Assembly (NCBI RefSeq): GCF_947496775.1
Contig: NZ_CANMDU010000007.1
Coordinates: forward strand, 62,001-126,000
Length of the DNA: 64,000 nucleotides
Direction: 5' to 3'
From: an uncultured Maribacter sp.
GTDB lineage: Bacteria; Bacteroidota; Bacteroidia; Flavobacteriales; Flavobacteriaceae
Below, piece by piece: positions 35,063-45,087 of the stretch. Position 1 is the first letter of the stretch; every line of letters begins with the position of its first letter. Under the pieces are notes generated by a model. That model was not told the DNA's origin. It ran no database searches and saw only the letters and a list, made by a program, of their open reading frames with translations. Position numbers and translations under genes: made by a program.

Positions 35063-35452
35063 ATGGAACTTAGCCTAAGTATTCCTGCACTACTATTCCC
35101 CGCTATATCTTTAACGATGTTGGCGTACAATGCAAGATATCTAGCAATAGCGGCTTTAATAAGGCAATTACATCAAAAACTTAAGGAAACAGAATCTTCT
35201 GCTTTAGAGTTACAAGTAAAACAATTAAGAAAACGTTTATCTATTATAAAAAGCATGCAGGCAATTGCTATAATAAGTTTCTTGCTGGCGGTTATAACTA
35301 TGTTCCTAATATATATTGAAAGTACTATGGTTGCTAATATTGTTTTTGGAATTAGTTTATTAGCTTTAATGATTTCTTTAACTCTAAGTTTAATAGAAGT
35401 ACAACTTTCTACTAAAGCACTTTCTATTCAACTAGAAGATATTAGCAAATAA
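35063..35452 (+). CDS. DUF2721 membrane protein
   Basis: 129 residues with three hydrophobic segments (about 5-24, 71-91, 94-115) separated by a charged helix (RQLHQKLKETESSALELQVKQLRKRL). The pattern matches DUF2721. Function unknown. It begins three bases after the ThuA gene stop and is followed by a terminator. Confidence 0.8.
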   Translation: MELSLSIPALLFPAISLTMLAYNARYLAIAALIRQLHQKLKETESSALELQVKQLRKRLSIIKSMQAIAIISFLLAVITMFLIYIESTMVANIVFGISLLALMISLTLSLIEVQLSTKALSIQLEDISK

Positions 35453-35473
35453 CTCTTTTTCACTACAAAAAAT

Positions 35474-35499
35474 AAAAACCAACCCAATAGTTGGTTTTT
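35474..35499 (+). terminator. terminator after the DUF2721 gene
   Basis: AAAAACCAAC (35474-35483), loop CCAATA, GTTGGTTTTT (35490-35499): a 10-bp stem whose 3' arm provides the T tract. Confidence 0.7.
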
Positions 35500-35663
35500 A
35501 TTCTTACTATACCGATCATTTATAATAATCTTATAGATATTCTTTTATAAAGAGTCGATAATCGGTAAAAATATCCAAAACAAAACAACTCTTTTCTTAT
35601 TAAACAAACCATTCAGTTGGTAATTCTTCAACTACAAATTAAAAATAGTAAGGAATTTCTCTT

Positions 35664-36635
35664 CTATTTTCCTTGTCCAACATGAAATAAAGCATCTCCT
35701 TGATTAACCACAGCTTGAAAATTTAGTGCAATTACAAAACCATTATAAGGAGCTTTAATATTTTTGGTTTTAAGTGCAATGGCATCTGTAATGACCCCCA
35801 AATTTTGACCTTTTTTAATTTTAGAGCCATTTAACACCTGAGGAATAAACATTCCCGCAGTAGGTGCACGCAGCCATTTTCTTCCTGTTAATGCAATAGA
35901 TGTTTGTCTTTCAATAAATGTAGACTCTATATTTTTAACCATTCCTAAATGCTTTATTACATTCAATACGCCTTGCATTCCTTCTAAAATAGAGTAATTA
36001 TCGAAACGCATACTTTCTCCTGCTTCAAAAACAATGGTTGGCTTACCCATTTTGTATGCTGCATTTCTAAAAGACCCTTTAATGAGTTTAGAAGGAAAAA
36101 TAAAAGGTGCATTAAAAATAGTAGCCATCTCTTTACTCCTATGGTCTTCTATAGTATATCGTATCTGCGGATAATTATGCCGCTGGGCTCCACCAGTATG
36201 TAAGTCAATACCAAAATCTATTTGAGATAAAATTTCTGTAATATAATGATAAGCAATTCTACTAGCCATAGAACCAGATTTAGACCCCGGAAAACTACGA
36301 TTAACATCTTTCCCATCTGGAACATCTCTAGAAAAATGAATAAAACCAAAAACGTTTAAAATGGGAACAGCAATTACTGCTCCCCTCTCCACATTAAATA
36401 ATTGTTCTTGCATCATTTTACGAACAATCTCCATTCCGTTTATCTCATCGCCATGTAGCCCCCCTTGTACCAATAAAGTTGGCCCTGGTTGTTTTGCATT
36501 GTAGACATAAACAGGAATATCTATTAAGGTCCCAGTTGGTAAACGATCAATATTAATTTTGAGTAATTTATCTTCTCCCGGAGAAACTTTTTGCCCTCCA
36601 ACAATTATATCTTTATTTTCTTGTTCGTCTACCAT
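35664..36635 (-). CDS. succinylglutamate desuccinylase/aspartoacylase family protein
   Basis: A 323-residue M14-like zinc hydrolase. Zinc ligands are in QGGLHGDEINGMEI (H-x-x-E) and DLHTGG; the catalytic Glu region is VFEAGE. The C-terminal part (about 250-323) is a beta-domain, as in related proteins. It overlaps rimK by 23 bases. RimK-type ligases and such hydrolases often pair, one adding and the other perhaps removing amino acids; that pairing here is inference. Confidence 0.87.
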   Translation of the reverse strand: MVDEQENKDIIVGGQKVSPGEDKLLKINIDRLPTGTLIDIPVYVYNAKQPGPTLLVQGGLHGDEINGMEIVRKMMQEQLFNVERGAVIAVPILNVFGFIHFSRDVPDGKDVNRSFPGSKSGSMASRIAYHYITEILSQIDFGIDLHTGGAQRHNYPQIRYTIEDHRSKEMATIFNAPFIFPSKLIKGSFRNAAYKMGKPTIVFEAGESMRFDNYSILEGMQGVLNVIKHLGMVKNIESTFIERQTSIALTGRKWLRAPTAGMFIPQVLNGSKIKKGQNLGVITDAIALKTKNIKAPYNGFVIALNFQAVVNQGDALFHVGQGK

Positions 36636-37503
36636 TCTTTTCTACAAATTTTATAATCTCCTTGGCAATATTAATTCCGGTTGCCTCTTCTATTCCTTGC
36701 AATCCTGGTGATGCGTTTACTTCTATTAAAAGAGGGCCCTTTTTTGATCTAATAATATCTACTCCAGCTACCCCTAGACCCATATGCTTTGTAGCATTTA
36801 AAGCCATGTTTAATTCCATTTTTGTTGGCTCTATTTGCTCCGCCGCTCCACCACGATGTACGTTAGACCTAAATTCATCAGGAGCACTCGTGCGTTTTAT
36901 ACTAGCTACTACTCTATTCCCTACAACAAATAAACGAATATCTTCACCATTAGATTCTTCTATATATTTTTGGATAAGAATACTCGTATTCATCTTATAA
37001 AAAGTGTCTATAATTGATTTTGCAGATTTTTTAGTTTCCGCTAAAATTACACCTAAACCCTGTGTTCCTTCTTGTAATTTTATTATTACTGGCATTCCCC
37101 CTAATATTTCAATCTGCTCTTCTATGTTATCTGGGTTTATAGAAAAGAGAGTTTCGGGTATAGGAATACCTTTTCTTGCCATAATCTGAAGTGTTCTCAC
37201 TTTATTTCTGGCTCTAGTAATACTCAAAGAACGAGCTGTACTAAACACCCCGTTCATTTCAAATTGTTTTACAATAGCCGAACCATGTTTAGTAACTTTA
37301 GTTCCTATTCTTGGAATAATTGCTTGAAAGTGACTAGTTATATTATCTCCTTGATAATAGATTTGAGGTTTTCCGCTTCCTAGTTTAACAGCACATTTAG
37401 TATGATCTATCTGCTCTACATAATGCCCTAAATTTTTTGCTTCTTCTGCTATTCTCATGGTAGAATATACATTCATACTAACAGATAAAAGTCCGATATC
37501 CAT
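36613..37503 (-). CDS. rimK: RimK-type alpha-L-glutamate ligase (ATP-grasp)
   Basis: A 296-residue ATP-grasp ligase of the RimK family, which in E. coli adds glutamates to ribosomal protein S6. Marks: NGVFSTARSLSITRARNK, PVIIKLQEGTQGLGV, IQKYIEESNGEDIRLFVVGN, RSNVHRGGAAE, and VDIIRSKKGPLLIEVNASPGL. Complete. The true substrate in this organism is unproven. Confidence 0.9.
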   Translation of the reverse strand: MDIGLLSVSMNVYSTMRIAEEAKNLGHYVEQIDHTKCAVKLGSGKPQIYYQGDNITSHFQAIIPRIGTKVTKHGSAIVKQFEMNGVFSTARSLSITRARNKVRTLQIMARKGIPIPETLFSINPDNIEEQIEILGGMPVIIKLQEGTQGLGVILAETKKSAKSIIDTFYKMNTSILIQKYIEESNGEDIRLFVVGNRVVASIKRTSAPDEFRSNVHRGGAAEQIEPTKMELNMALNATKHMGLGVAGVDIIRSKKGPLLIEVNASPGLQGIEEATGINIAKEIIKFVEKNGRRTRK

Positions 37504-37723
37504 AATATCAATTTATAGGTTTTATAATTAAGTACGTAATATCGGTTAAAATTTAGAACTAAAATCAACAAAAAATATTTTTACTCTAAAAAAGTAAAAG
37601 CCTTACGAAATCGTTTTTGTAGATTTTTATCCCTTTATATATAAGACATTGACTTTTGCTTAAAACAATTTTAAAATGCCTTATTTTTACTAAGTATAAA
37701 TACGGAGGTAAACAAAACAAAGT

Positions 37724-37754
37724 TTGGCAATGAATCCTTTGTGCAGTAAATTTG
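37724..37754 (+). promoter_or_regulatory. promoter of the sdhCAB operon
   Basis: TTG (37724-37726, within AGTTTGG), a 20-base spacer, and TAAATTTG (37747-37754), an exact TAnnTTTG. Start near 37760, about 12 bases ahead of the sdhC ATG. One of the best promoter matches in the window. Confidence 0.65.
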
Positions 37755-37771
37755 TATAAAATAATGAACCA

Positions 37772-38443
37772 ATGAGTGGATTTTTCACATCTTCGATCGG
37801 CCGAAAGTACGCAATGGCACTTTCCGCATTTTTCTTAATGTTTTTTTTAATAATGCATGTTGCTTTAAATGCCGTGTCCCTTTTTAGCGAAGACGCTTTT
37901 AACCAAGCGTCACATTTTATGGGTACTAACCCGTTAATTCAGTTTTTAATGCAGCCGATATTAATGATAGGCGTTGTTTTTCATTTTGTTATGGGTTTCA
38001 TTTTAGAGGCCAAAAATAGATCTGCAAGAGTTGTTTCTTATGCAAAAAATAATGGTGCTGCAAATTCTACTTGGATGAGTAGAAATATGATTTACAGCGG
38101 TTTATTTATATTGATTTTCTTAGTAATACACTTTTTGGATTTTTGGATTCCAGAAATTAACACAAAATATATTGTTGGAGATATGAGTGGTCTTCATGAG
38201 GGATCTTTTAGATATTATCATGAATTACAACTTAAATTTATTCCTATTTGGCGTGTCGCTTTATATTGCATAGGTTTTGTTTTCTTAGCCTTGCATTTAC
38301 TACATGGCTTTGATTCGGCTTTCCAATCACTTGGAGCAAACAACAAATACACAAAAGGTTTAAAAGGGTTTGGAAAAGCATATGCTATCTTAATTCCGCT
38401 AGTATTTATTATAATAGCTCTTTTTCATCATTTTAATCATTAA
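37772..38443 (+). CDS. sdhC: succinate dehydrogenase cytochrome b558 subunit
   Basis: A 223-residue membrane anchor with five helices, of the single-subunit, dihaem b type found in Bacteroidota and Wolinella. Marks: SSIGRKYAMALSAFFLMFFLIMH, haem-ligand His in each of the main helices, and LHLLHGFDSAFQSLG. It links the SdhAB catalytic part to menaquinone. First gene of the operon. Confidence 0.93.
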   Translation: MSGFFTSSIGRKYAMALSAFFLMFFLIMHVALNAVSLFSEDAFNQASHFMGTNPLIQFLMQPILMIGVVFHFVMGFILEAKNRSARVVSYAKNNGAANSTWMSRNMIYSGLFILIFLVIHFLDFWIPEINTKYIVGDMSGLHEGSFRYYHELQLKFIPIWRVALYCIGFVFLALHLLHGFDSAFQSLGANNKYTKGLKGFGKAYAILIPLVFIIIALFHHFNH

Positions 38444-38455
38444 TAATACAATTCT

Positions 38456-40471
38456 ATGTCTGTATTAGATTCTAAAGTACCTAAAGGCCCCATTAAAGAT
38501 AAATGGAGCAATTATAAAGATCATATCAACTTAGTAAACCCCGCTAATAAGCGTAACATCGATGTTATTGTTGTTGGTACTGGTTTAGCAGGAGGTTCTG
38601 CTGCTGCCACTTTAGCAGAATTAGGTTATAACGTAAAAGCATTTGCGTATCAAGATTCTCCAAGACGTGCGCATTCCATTGCTGCACAAGGAGGAATTAA
38701 TGCTGCGAAGAATTATCAAGGTGATGGCGATTCTACATATAGACTGTTTTATGATACGGTAAAAGGTGGGGATTACCGCTCACGCGAAGCTAACGTCTAT
38801 CGTTTAGCAGAAGTATCCGCAAATATTATTGATCAGTGTGTCGCGCAAGGAGTTCCTTTTGCTCGTGATTATGGCGGCCTTTTAGACAACCGTTCTTTTG
38901 GTGGTGTATTAGTATCCAGAACTTTTTACGCTAAAGGCCAAACAGGACAACAATTATTGTTAGGTGCCTATTCTGCAATGAATAGACAAATTGCACGTGG
39001 TAAAATCGAAATGTTCAATCGTCATGAAATGTTGGATGTAGTTCTTGTTGACGGAAAAGCAAGAGGTATAATTACTCGTAATTTAATTACTGGTGAAATT
39101 GAAAGACATTCAGCGCATGCTGTAGTAATTGGCACAGGTGGTTATGGAAATGTATATTTCTTATCTACCAATGCTATGGGATCCAACGCAACAGCAGCAT
39201 GGAAAATTCATAAAAAGGGTGCTTTCTTTGCAAATCCTTGTTATACACAAATTCACCCAACTTGTATTCCTCGTTCAGGAGATTATCAATCTAAATTAAC
39301 ATTGATGTCAGAGTCTCTTCGTAACGATGGTAGAATTTGGGTTCCTGCTAAAATAGAAGATGCTAAAGCTATTCAACAGGGGAAATTAAAACCAACGCAA
39401 ATCGCTGAAGCCGATAGAGACTATTATCTAGAACGCAGGTATCCTGCATTTGGTAATTTGGTTCCTCGTGATGTTGCTTCTAGAGCAGCAAAAGAACGTT
39501 GTGATGCTGGTTTTGGTGTTAATGCCACTGGGGAAGCCGTATACTTAGATTTTGCAGCTGCAATTAACCGCTATGGAAAAGAGCAAGCCAAAATACAAGG
39601 TATTTCGAACCCATCAGAAGCCAAAGTATACGAACTAGGACAAGCAATAGTAGAAGCCAAATATGGTAACCTATTTCAAATGTACGAGAAGATTGTAGAT
39701 GAAAATCCGTATAAAACTCCTATGATGATATACCCTGCAACTCACTACACAATGGGTGGTGTATGGGTAGATTATAATTTAATGACTACAGTACCTGGCT
39801 TATACTGTATTGGTGAGGCAAACTTCTCTGACCATGGAGCAAATAGATTAGGAGCCTCAGCATTAATGCAAGGCTTGGCAGACGGTTATTTTGTTCTTCC
39901 CTATACGATTGGAGATTATTTATCTGATGATATTAGAACAGGAAAAATACCAACAGATACTCCTGAGTTTGATGAAGTAGAAAAAGCTGTAAAAGATAAA
40001 ATTGACTTTTTCCTTAATAATGACGGAACAAAATCCGTAGATCACTTCCATAAAAGGCTTGGAAAAGTTATGTGGGAAAAAGTAGGAATGTCTCGTAATG
40101 CTAAAGGTTTAACTGAAGCAATGGCAGAGATTAAAGCTATTCGCGAAGAATTCTGGAAAGAGGTTAAAGTACCGGGTTCTGGAAACGAAATGAATTTAGA
40201 ACTAGAAAAAGCTGGCCGCGTTGCAGATTTCTTAGAATTAGGAGAGCTGTTTGCTAAAGATGCTCTTGTAAGAGAAGAATCTTGCGGAGGTCACTTTAGA
40301 GAAGAATCTGCTGAAACAGATGGCCCTCAAAAGGGTGAAGCAAAACGTAACGATAAAGACTTTGCTTTTGTTTCTGCATGGGAATACAAAGGAGAACCAG
40401 CAGACGCAATCTTACATAAAGAAGAGTTAGAATTTAACGATATTGAACTAAAACAACGTTCATACAAATAA
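38456..40471 (+). CDS. sdhA: succinate dehydrogenase flavoprotein subunit
   Basis: A 671-residue FAD subunit that oxidises succinate to fumarate in the TCA cycle. FAD-binding [18 protein letters not shown]; the covalent-FAD site region [14 protein letters not shown]; catalytic motifs [13 protein letters not shown] and [15 protein letters not shown]. The C-terminal part shows RPSMQ-like [12 protein letters not shown]. Normal length for the b558-type enzyme. Confidence 0.95.
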   Translation: MSVLDSKVPKGPIKDKWSNYKDHINLVNPANKRNIDVIVVGTGLAGGSAAATLAELGYNVKAFAYQDSPRRAHSIAAQGGINAAKNYQGDGDSTYRLFYDTVKGGDYRSREANVYRLAEVSANIIDQCVAQGVPFARDYGGLLDNRSFGGVLVSRTFYAKGQTGQQLLLGAYSAMNRQIARGKIEMFNRHEMLDVVLVDGKARGIITRNLITGEIERHSAHAVVIGTGGYGNVYFLSTNAMGSNATAAWKIHKKGAFFANPCYTQIHPTCIPRSGDYQSKLTLMSESLRNDGRIWVPAKIEDAKAIQQGKLKPTQIAEADRDYYLERRYPAFGNLVPRDVASRAAKERCDAGFGVNATGEAVYLDFAAAINRYGKEQAKIQGISNPSEAKVYELGQAIVEAKYGNLFQMYEKIVDENPYKTPMMIYPATHYTMGGVWVDYNLMTTVPGLYCIGEANFSDHGANRLGASALMQGLADGYFVLPYTIGDYLSDDIRTGKIPTDTPEFDEVEKAVKDKIDFFLNNDGTKSVDHFHKRLGKVMWEKVGMSRNAKGLTEAMAEIKAIREEFWKEVKVPGSGNEMNLELEKAGRVADFLELGELFAKDALVREESCGGHFREESAETDGPQKGEAKRNDKDFAFVSAWEYKGEPADAILHKEELEFNDIELKQRSYK

Positions 40472-40479
40472 GAAAGACT

Positions 40480-41226
40480 ATGAATTTAACGCTTAAAATT
40501 TGGAGACAAAAAGACTCGAAAACTAAGGGTCAAATGGTAGACTATAAAGTTACCGATATCTCAGAACACATGTCTTTCTTAGAAATGATGGATGTTCTTA
40601 ACGAACAACTCGTAAACTCAGGAGATGAGCCAATAGCATTTGATCACGATTGCCGTGAGGGTATTTGCGGTATGTGCTCCATGTATATTAATGGAGAAGC
40701 TCATGGTCCGGATAGGGGTGTTACAACTTGCCAATTACACATGCGTATGTTTAAAGATGGCGATACCATAACTATTGAGCCATGGAGAGCAAAAGCCTTT
40801 CCTGTAATTAAAGATTTAGTAGTAGACCGCATGTCTTTTGAGCGTATACAACAGGCTGGTGCATATATTTCTGTAAACACTTCTGGTAATACGCAAGACG
40901 CCAATTCGCTTCCAATATCTAAGCACGCGGCAGATGAAGCTATGGATGCAGCAACCTGTATAGGCTGTGGTGCTTGTGTAGCTACTTGTAAAAACTCATC
41001 CGCTATGCTATTTGTTGGAGCCAAAGTATCCCAGTATGCACTATTACCACAAGGGCAAGTTGAAGCTGTTGATCGGGTTAAGAACATGGTTGCTCAAATG
41101 GATTTAGAAGGATTCGGCAATTGCACCAATACTGGAGCTTGTGAAATTGAATGCCCTAAAGGAATTTCTTTAGAAAACATAGCACGCATGAATCGTGAAT
41201 TCTTAAAAGCCTCTTTAAAAGGATAA
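40480..41226 (+). CDS. sdhB: succinate dehydrogenase iron-sulphur subunit
   Basis: A 248-residue Fe-S subunit with three clusters. The [2Fe-2S] site is [12 protein letters not shown] with a later TTCQLH Cys; the [4Fe-4S] site is [13 protein letters not shown]; the last group is [15 protein letters not shown]. It completes the operon and is followed by a strong terminator. Confidence 0.95.
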   Translation: MNLTLKIWRQKDSKTKGQMVDYKVTDISEHMSFLEMMDVLNEQLVNSGDEPIAFDHDCREGICGMCSMYINGEAHGPDRGVTTCQLHMRMFKDGDTITIEPWRAKAFPVIKDLVVDRMSFERIQQAGAYISVNTSGNTQDANSLPISKHAADEAMDAATCIGCGACVATCKNSSAMLFVGAKVSQYALLPQGQVEAVDRVKNMVAQMDLEGFGNCTNTGACEIECPKGISLENIARMNREFLKASLKG

Positions 41227-41246
41227 GATAAGTTATACATTTTTAC

Positions 41247-41284
41247 AAAGCCCTAAGCATTATTCTTTGCTTAGGGCTTTTTCT
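41247..41284 (+). terminator. terminator of the sdh operon
   Basis: AAAGCCCTAAGC (41247-41258) pairs exactly with GCTTAGGGCTTT (41269-41280) around a 10-base loop, followed by TTCTTT. Confidence 0.8.
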
Positions 41285-41331
41285 TTGCAACAAGCCTTTT
41301 AATCCAAAATTTTCAAAATAAAATCCCTCGC

Positions 41332-41363
41332 TTGGTACTTATATTTTTTTATTGTTAGATTTG
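41332..41363 (+). promoter_or_regulatory. promoter of the CarH-like regulator gene
   Basis: TTG at 41332-41334, 21 bases, and TAGATTTG at 41356-41363 (exact TAnnTTTG). Transcription would start near 41370, which rules out the upstream TTG start codon at 41352 and favours the one at 41385. Confidence 0.5.
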
Positions 41364-41384
41364 TCTAAAGAAAATAGCATTATA

Positions 41385-42278
41385 TTGAACAATATTAAAA
41401 CTAAATTCTCCATAAAAGACCTAGAAAATATCTCCGGGGTAAAAGCCCATACCATTCGTATATGGGAAAAAAGGTACGACTTATTAACCCCAAGCAGAAC
41501 AAAAGGAAACTCCAGATTTTACGACCAAGAAAATCTTCAAAAACTTTTAAATGTCATTCTATTAAATAATAATAATTACAAAATTTCTAAAATTGCAGCG
41601 CTAACAAATGATGAAATTGTCTTAAAAGCAAGAGAAATTGCGTTGTTAAATAACGTAGATGACGATGCGATAAATTCGCTCAAGATAGCCATGTACAATT
41701 TTGATCAAAATCTATTCAATAAGGTATATGCAGAGTTATTAACTAAAAAAACATTTCAAGAAATATTTAAAGATACTTTTGTTCCCTTATTAAATTTTAT
41801 TGGTTTACTATGGCAAACCAAATCACTAACCCCCGCTCATGAGCATTTTATTAGTAATTTAATTTCTCAAAAAATACAAGTCAATACAGAACGTATAAAT
41901 TTTAAACCCACCAGTAATAAAAAAGTTTATGTTCTGTATTTACCAGAGAATGAAATACACGAACTAGGGCTTCTTTATTTAAACTATGAACTTAAACTTA
42001 GGGGCTTGCATTCTGTATATTTAGGGCAAAGCGTTCCTCTTAAAAATTTAAAGGACCTTCAAAATGTATTTAATTCTATTTGCTTTATATCTTATTTCAT
42101 TGTGGAGCCTTCAGAGGATAAAATAGTTCCTTATTACACCGAATTTTCCAAGATAATGAAAAATAGTGGTAACGAATTATGGGTAATCGGCAAAAAAGCA
42201 CTAGGAACCAATCCTAAAAACGCTTTTAAAAACATTAAAATTTTCTCCCAAACCACCGATGTTTTAGAAAAATTATAG
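41385..42278 (+). CDS. CarH-like MerR regulator with B12-binding domain
   Basis: About 297 residues from a TTG at 41385 (NNIKTKFSIKD); the open frame starts at a TTG at 41352, inside the promoter. The N-terminus is a MerR winged helix (FSIKDLENISGVKAHTIRIWEKRYDLL). The rest resembles CarH, the adenosylcobalamin photoreceptor. It has the W-x9-EH motif (Trp143, Glu153, His154 in this numbering) and an E-x-H-x-x-G motif (His192) where cobalamin's lower ligand sits; the usual motif begins with Asp. It directly precedes crtI, so light- and B12-dependent repression of carotenoid genes is a well-supported inference. Cobalamin binding itself is unproven. Confidence 0.85.
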   Translation: MNNIKTKFSIKDLENISGVKAHTIRIWEKRYDLLTPSRTKGNSRFYDQENLQKLLNVILLNNNNYKISKIAALTNDEIVLKAREIALLNNVDDDAINSLKIAMYNFDQNLFNKVYAELLTKKTFQEIFKDTFVPLLNFIGLLWQTKSLTPAHEHFISNLISQKIQVNTERINFKPTSNKKVYVLYLPENEIHELGLLYLNYELKLRGLHSVYLGQSVPLKNLKDLQNVFNSICFISYFIVEPSEDKIVPYYTEFSKIMKNSGNELWVIGKKALGTNPKNAFKNIKIFSQTTDVLEKL

Positions 42279-42293
42279 TAAAACGGTATTTTT

Positions 42294-42321
42294 GTTTAAC
42301 TTTTTACTATTTTAGTTAAAC
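42294..42321. promoter_or_regulatory. inverted repeat operator candidate at the crtI start
   Basis: GTTTAAC (42294-42300) and GTTAAAC (42315-42321) are perfect inverted arms with a 14-base spacer; the centres are 21 bp apart, about two helix turns. They lie between the CarH-like gene and the crtI ATG at 42325. TTTG (42291-42294) and TAGTTAAA (42313-42320) could be the promoter covered by it. Confidence 0.45.
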
Positions 42322-42324
42322 AAT

Positions 42325-43785
42325 ATGAATAAAACTATATATATAATAGGCTCAGGTTTTTCTTCACTATCTGCATCATGCTACCTAGCCCAGGCAGGTC
42401 ATAAGGTAATTGTATTAGAAAAAAATGGGACTTTAGGGGGTAGAGCTCGTCAATTAAAAAAAGATGGATTTATATTCGATATAGGTCCTACATGGTATTG
42501 GATGCCCGATGTATTTGAACGTTTCTTTTCAGATTTTAATAAAACGCCTATAGACTTTTATCAAATAAACAAGCTTAATCCAGCATACCAAGTCTATTTT
42601 TCCAAAGAAGATTTCAAAACTATATCAGGCGATATAAATGAGATATACGAGATGTTTGAGAGAGAGGAGCCTGGAAGTTCTATTCACCTAAAAGAATTCT
42701 TGCTTTCTGCGCAAAAAAACTACGAAACGGCAATAAAAGAACTAGTATACAGGCCAGGAGTTTCTCCTCTTGAATTAATTACACCAAAAACTATAGTAAG
42801 AGCAAACCAATTTTTATCTACTATTAAAAATCAGGTTAGAAAAAGAATTAAAAGCGAAAAACTAATAAAAATTCTTGAGTTTCCAGTATTATTCTTAGGG
42901 GCAAAACCTAGCAACACTCCTGCATTTTACAATTTTATGAATTATGCCGATTTTGGTCTTGGCACATGGCATCCTAAAGGTGGCATGTATAAAGTCATAG
43001 AAGGAACAGTAAGTTTAGCAAAATCATTAGGCGTGGAATTCCATACCAATGCCAATGTAAACTCCATTATTGTTGAAAATAAAAAAATAAAAGGGATATC
43101 TGTAAATGGCAACTTTATAGAAACTGAAATAGTACTCAGTGGAGCAGATTATCACCATACCGAAACGCTCTTACCAAAAGAATATAGACAGTATTCCGAA
43201 AAATACTGGGCCAACCGAACCTTTGCCCCGTCCTCTTTACTATTTTACGTTGCCCTGGATAAACCACTAAAAAATGTATCACATCATACGTTATTTTTTG
43301 ATTGTGATTTCGAAAAACATGCTGAAACTATATACGACCAACCCGCTTGGCCAAATAATCCTTTATTTTATGCCAGTTTTCCAAGTAAAACAGATGACAC
43401 TTTAGCGCCAACAAATAATGAAGCCGCAACCTTTCTAATTCCATTAGCTCCAGGTATAAAAGACACAACTGAAATAAGAGAATTATACTTTAACAAAATA
43501 ATAGACAGATTAGAAAAAGTTACAAATCAAGAAGTAAAAAGTAGCATTATATTTAAAGAATCCTTTTGCGTAAACGATTTTATAAAAGAATACAACTCGT
43601 ATAAAGGTAATGCGTATGGCTTAGCAAACACCTTACTACAAACTGCATTTTTAAGACCAAAAATTAAAAGCAAAAAAGTAGATAACTTATACTTTACTGG
43701 GCAACTTACAGTTCCAGGACCAGGAGTTCCTCCTGCATTAATTTCAGGAAAAATAGCAGCTAACTTAATCTTAAAAAAATTGTAA
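42325..43785 (+). CDS. crtI: phytoene desaturase CrtI
   Basis: A 486-residue FAD enzyme that desaturates phytoene to lycopene. N-terminal dinucleotide fold IGSGFSSLSASCYLAQAGHK, then LGGRARQLKKDGFIFDIGPTWYWMPD, and the C-terminal LYFTGQLTVPGPGVPPALISG. Complete and first in the crt gene run. The next gene begins two bases after the stop. Confidence 0.95.
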   Translation: MNKTIYIIGSGFSSLSASCYLAQAGHKVIVLEKNGTLGGRARQLKKDGFIFDIGPTWYWMPDVFERFFSDFNKTPIDFYQINKLNPAYQVYFSKEDFKTISGDINEIYEMFEREEPGSSIHLKEFLLSAQKNYETAIKELVYRPGVSPLELITPKTIVRANQFLSTIKNQVRKRIKSEKLIKILEFPVLFLGAKPSNTPAFYNFMNYADFGLGTWHPKGGMYKVIEGTVSLAKSLGVEFHTNANVNSIIVENKKIKGISVNGNFIETEIVLSGADYHHTETLLPKEYRQYSEKYWANRTFAPSSLLFYVALDKPLKNVSHHTLFFDCDFEKHAETIYDQPAWPNNPLFYASFPSKTDDTLAPTNNEAATFLIPLAPGIKDTTEIRELYFNKIIDRLEKVTNQEVKSSIIFKESFCVNDFIKEYNSYKGNAYGLANTLLQTAFLRPKIKSKKVDNLYFTGQLTVPGPGVPPALISGKIAANLILKKL

Positions 43786-43787
43786 TC

Positions 43788-44627
43788 ATGAAAAATATCT
43801 ATACACAGTTATCGTTTTCTTGTAGCAAAATAGTAACACAACAATATAGCACCTCTTTTTCATCTGCTGTACGAATGCTATCCCCAAAAATTAGAAGAGC
43901 AATCTATAGCATTTATGGTTTTGTGCGGTTTGCAGATGAAATAGTAGATAGCTTTGTTACATATAATCAAGAGGAATTGCTTAACGATTTTGAAAAGAGT
44001 TATTATCAAGCTTTTAAAAACAATATAAGTCTAAATCCTATATTACATTCCTTTCAGGAAACTGTAAAAAAGTACAACATTGAAGATGCTTTAATACAAT
44101 CGTTTTTAAAAAGCATGCGAGCAGATTTGCACAAGACAAACTATAGTACTCAAGAAGATTACGAAACCTATATATACGGCTCTGCAGATGTAGTTGGCCT
44201 AATGTGTTTAAAAGTTTTTACCAATGGTAATACGGAAAAATATGAACTATTAAAAGAACCTGCTATGCGCTTAGGTTCGGCCTTTCAAAAAGTAAACTTC
44301 TTAAGAGACATTAAAGAAGATTATGAGGTTTTAAATCGTTCTTACTTTCCCAATATAAATTTAAAAAACTTATCTCCTGATGATAAGAAACTAATAATAT
44401 CTGAAATTAAGGAAGATTTTAAAGAGGCCTATAAAGGAGTAGTAAGATTACCGTTAGAATCTAGATTTGGCGTTTATACTGCTTACAGGTATTATTTAAA
44501 ACTTCTTCGAAAATTAGAAACTACACCTTCTCACAAAATAATGGATGCAAGAATACGAGTTTCCGACTTTATGAAGGTAAACTTATTAGCGAAATCCTTC
44601 ATTCGTTTTAAATTAAATATCTTGTAG
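43788..44627 (+). CDS. crtB: phytoene synthase CrtB
   Basis: A 279-residue squalene/phytoene synthase that joins two geranylgeranyl diphosphates. Both Asp-rich metal sites are present: RFADEIVDSF and FLRDIKEDYEVLNRSYFP. Length is normal. Between crtI and crtZ with almost no spacing. Confidence 0.95.
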   Translation: MKNIYTQLSFSCSKIVTQQYSTSFSSAVRMLSPKIRRAIYSIYGFVRFADEIVDSFVTYNQEELLNDFEKSYYQAFKNNISLNPILHSFQETVKKYNIEDALIQSFLKSMRADLHKTNYSTQEDYETYIYGSADVVGLMCLKVFTNGNTEKYELLKEPAMRLGSAFQKVNFLRDIKEDYEVLNRSYFPNINLKNLSPDDKKLIISEIKEDFKEAYKGVVRLPLESRFGVYTAYRYYLKLLRKLETTPSHKIMDARIRVSDFMKVNLLAKSFIRFKLNIL

Positions 44628-44628
44628 T

Positions 44629-45087
44629 ATGTTTTTTATAACCTACATTTTAATAGTCATAACAACATTTTCTACAATGGAAATAGTAACATGGCTAACA
44701 CACAAATATGTAATGCATGGTTTTCTCTGGTATTTGCACGAAGACCATCACCAACCAAAATACAAAGGTGTTCTTGAAAAAAATGACTGGTTCTTTGTAA
44801 TCTTTGCCACCCCAAGTGTCTTATTATTCTGGTATGGATTAACACCAGAACTTAACTACCTATTCTTTATTGGACTTGGAATTTTATGCTACGGTATTGC
44901 TTATTTTTTAATACATGATGTATTAATACACCAACGTTTTAGATGGTTCACAAAAACAAAAAACAAATATTTAATTGGCCTTAGAAAGGCTCATAAAATA
45001 CACCATAAACATTTAGGCAAAGAAGACGGAGAATGCTATGGAATGCTATATGTCCCCTATAAATATTTTAAAAACCAAATGGTATAA
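44629..45087 (+). CDS. crtZ: beta-carotene hydroxylase CrtZ
   Basis: A 152-residue membrane di-iron hydroxylase that turns beta-carotene into zeaxanthin. The histidine clusters HKYVMHG, HEDHH, HDVLIHQRF and HKIHHKH are intact. Its stop overlaps the lycopene cyclase ATG (TAATG). Confidence 0.93.
   Translation: MFFITYILIVITTFSTMEIVTWLTHKYVMHGFLWYLHEDHHQPKYKGVLEKNDWFFVIFATPSVLLFWYGLTPELNYLFFIGLGILCYGIAYFLIHDVLIHQRFRWFTKTKNKYLIGLRKAHKIHHKHLGKEDGECYGMLYVPYKYFKNQMV

Noticed and set aside
41352-41384. The longer TTG start of the CarH-like gene
   Set aside because: It lies upstream of the consensus -7 box at 41356-41363; the TTG at 41385 also fits the MerR N-terminus better.
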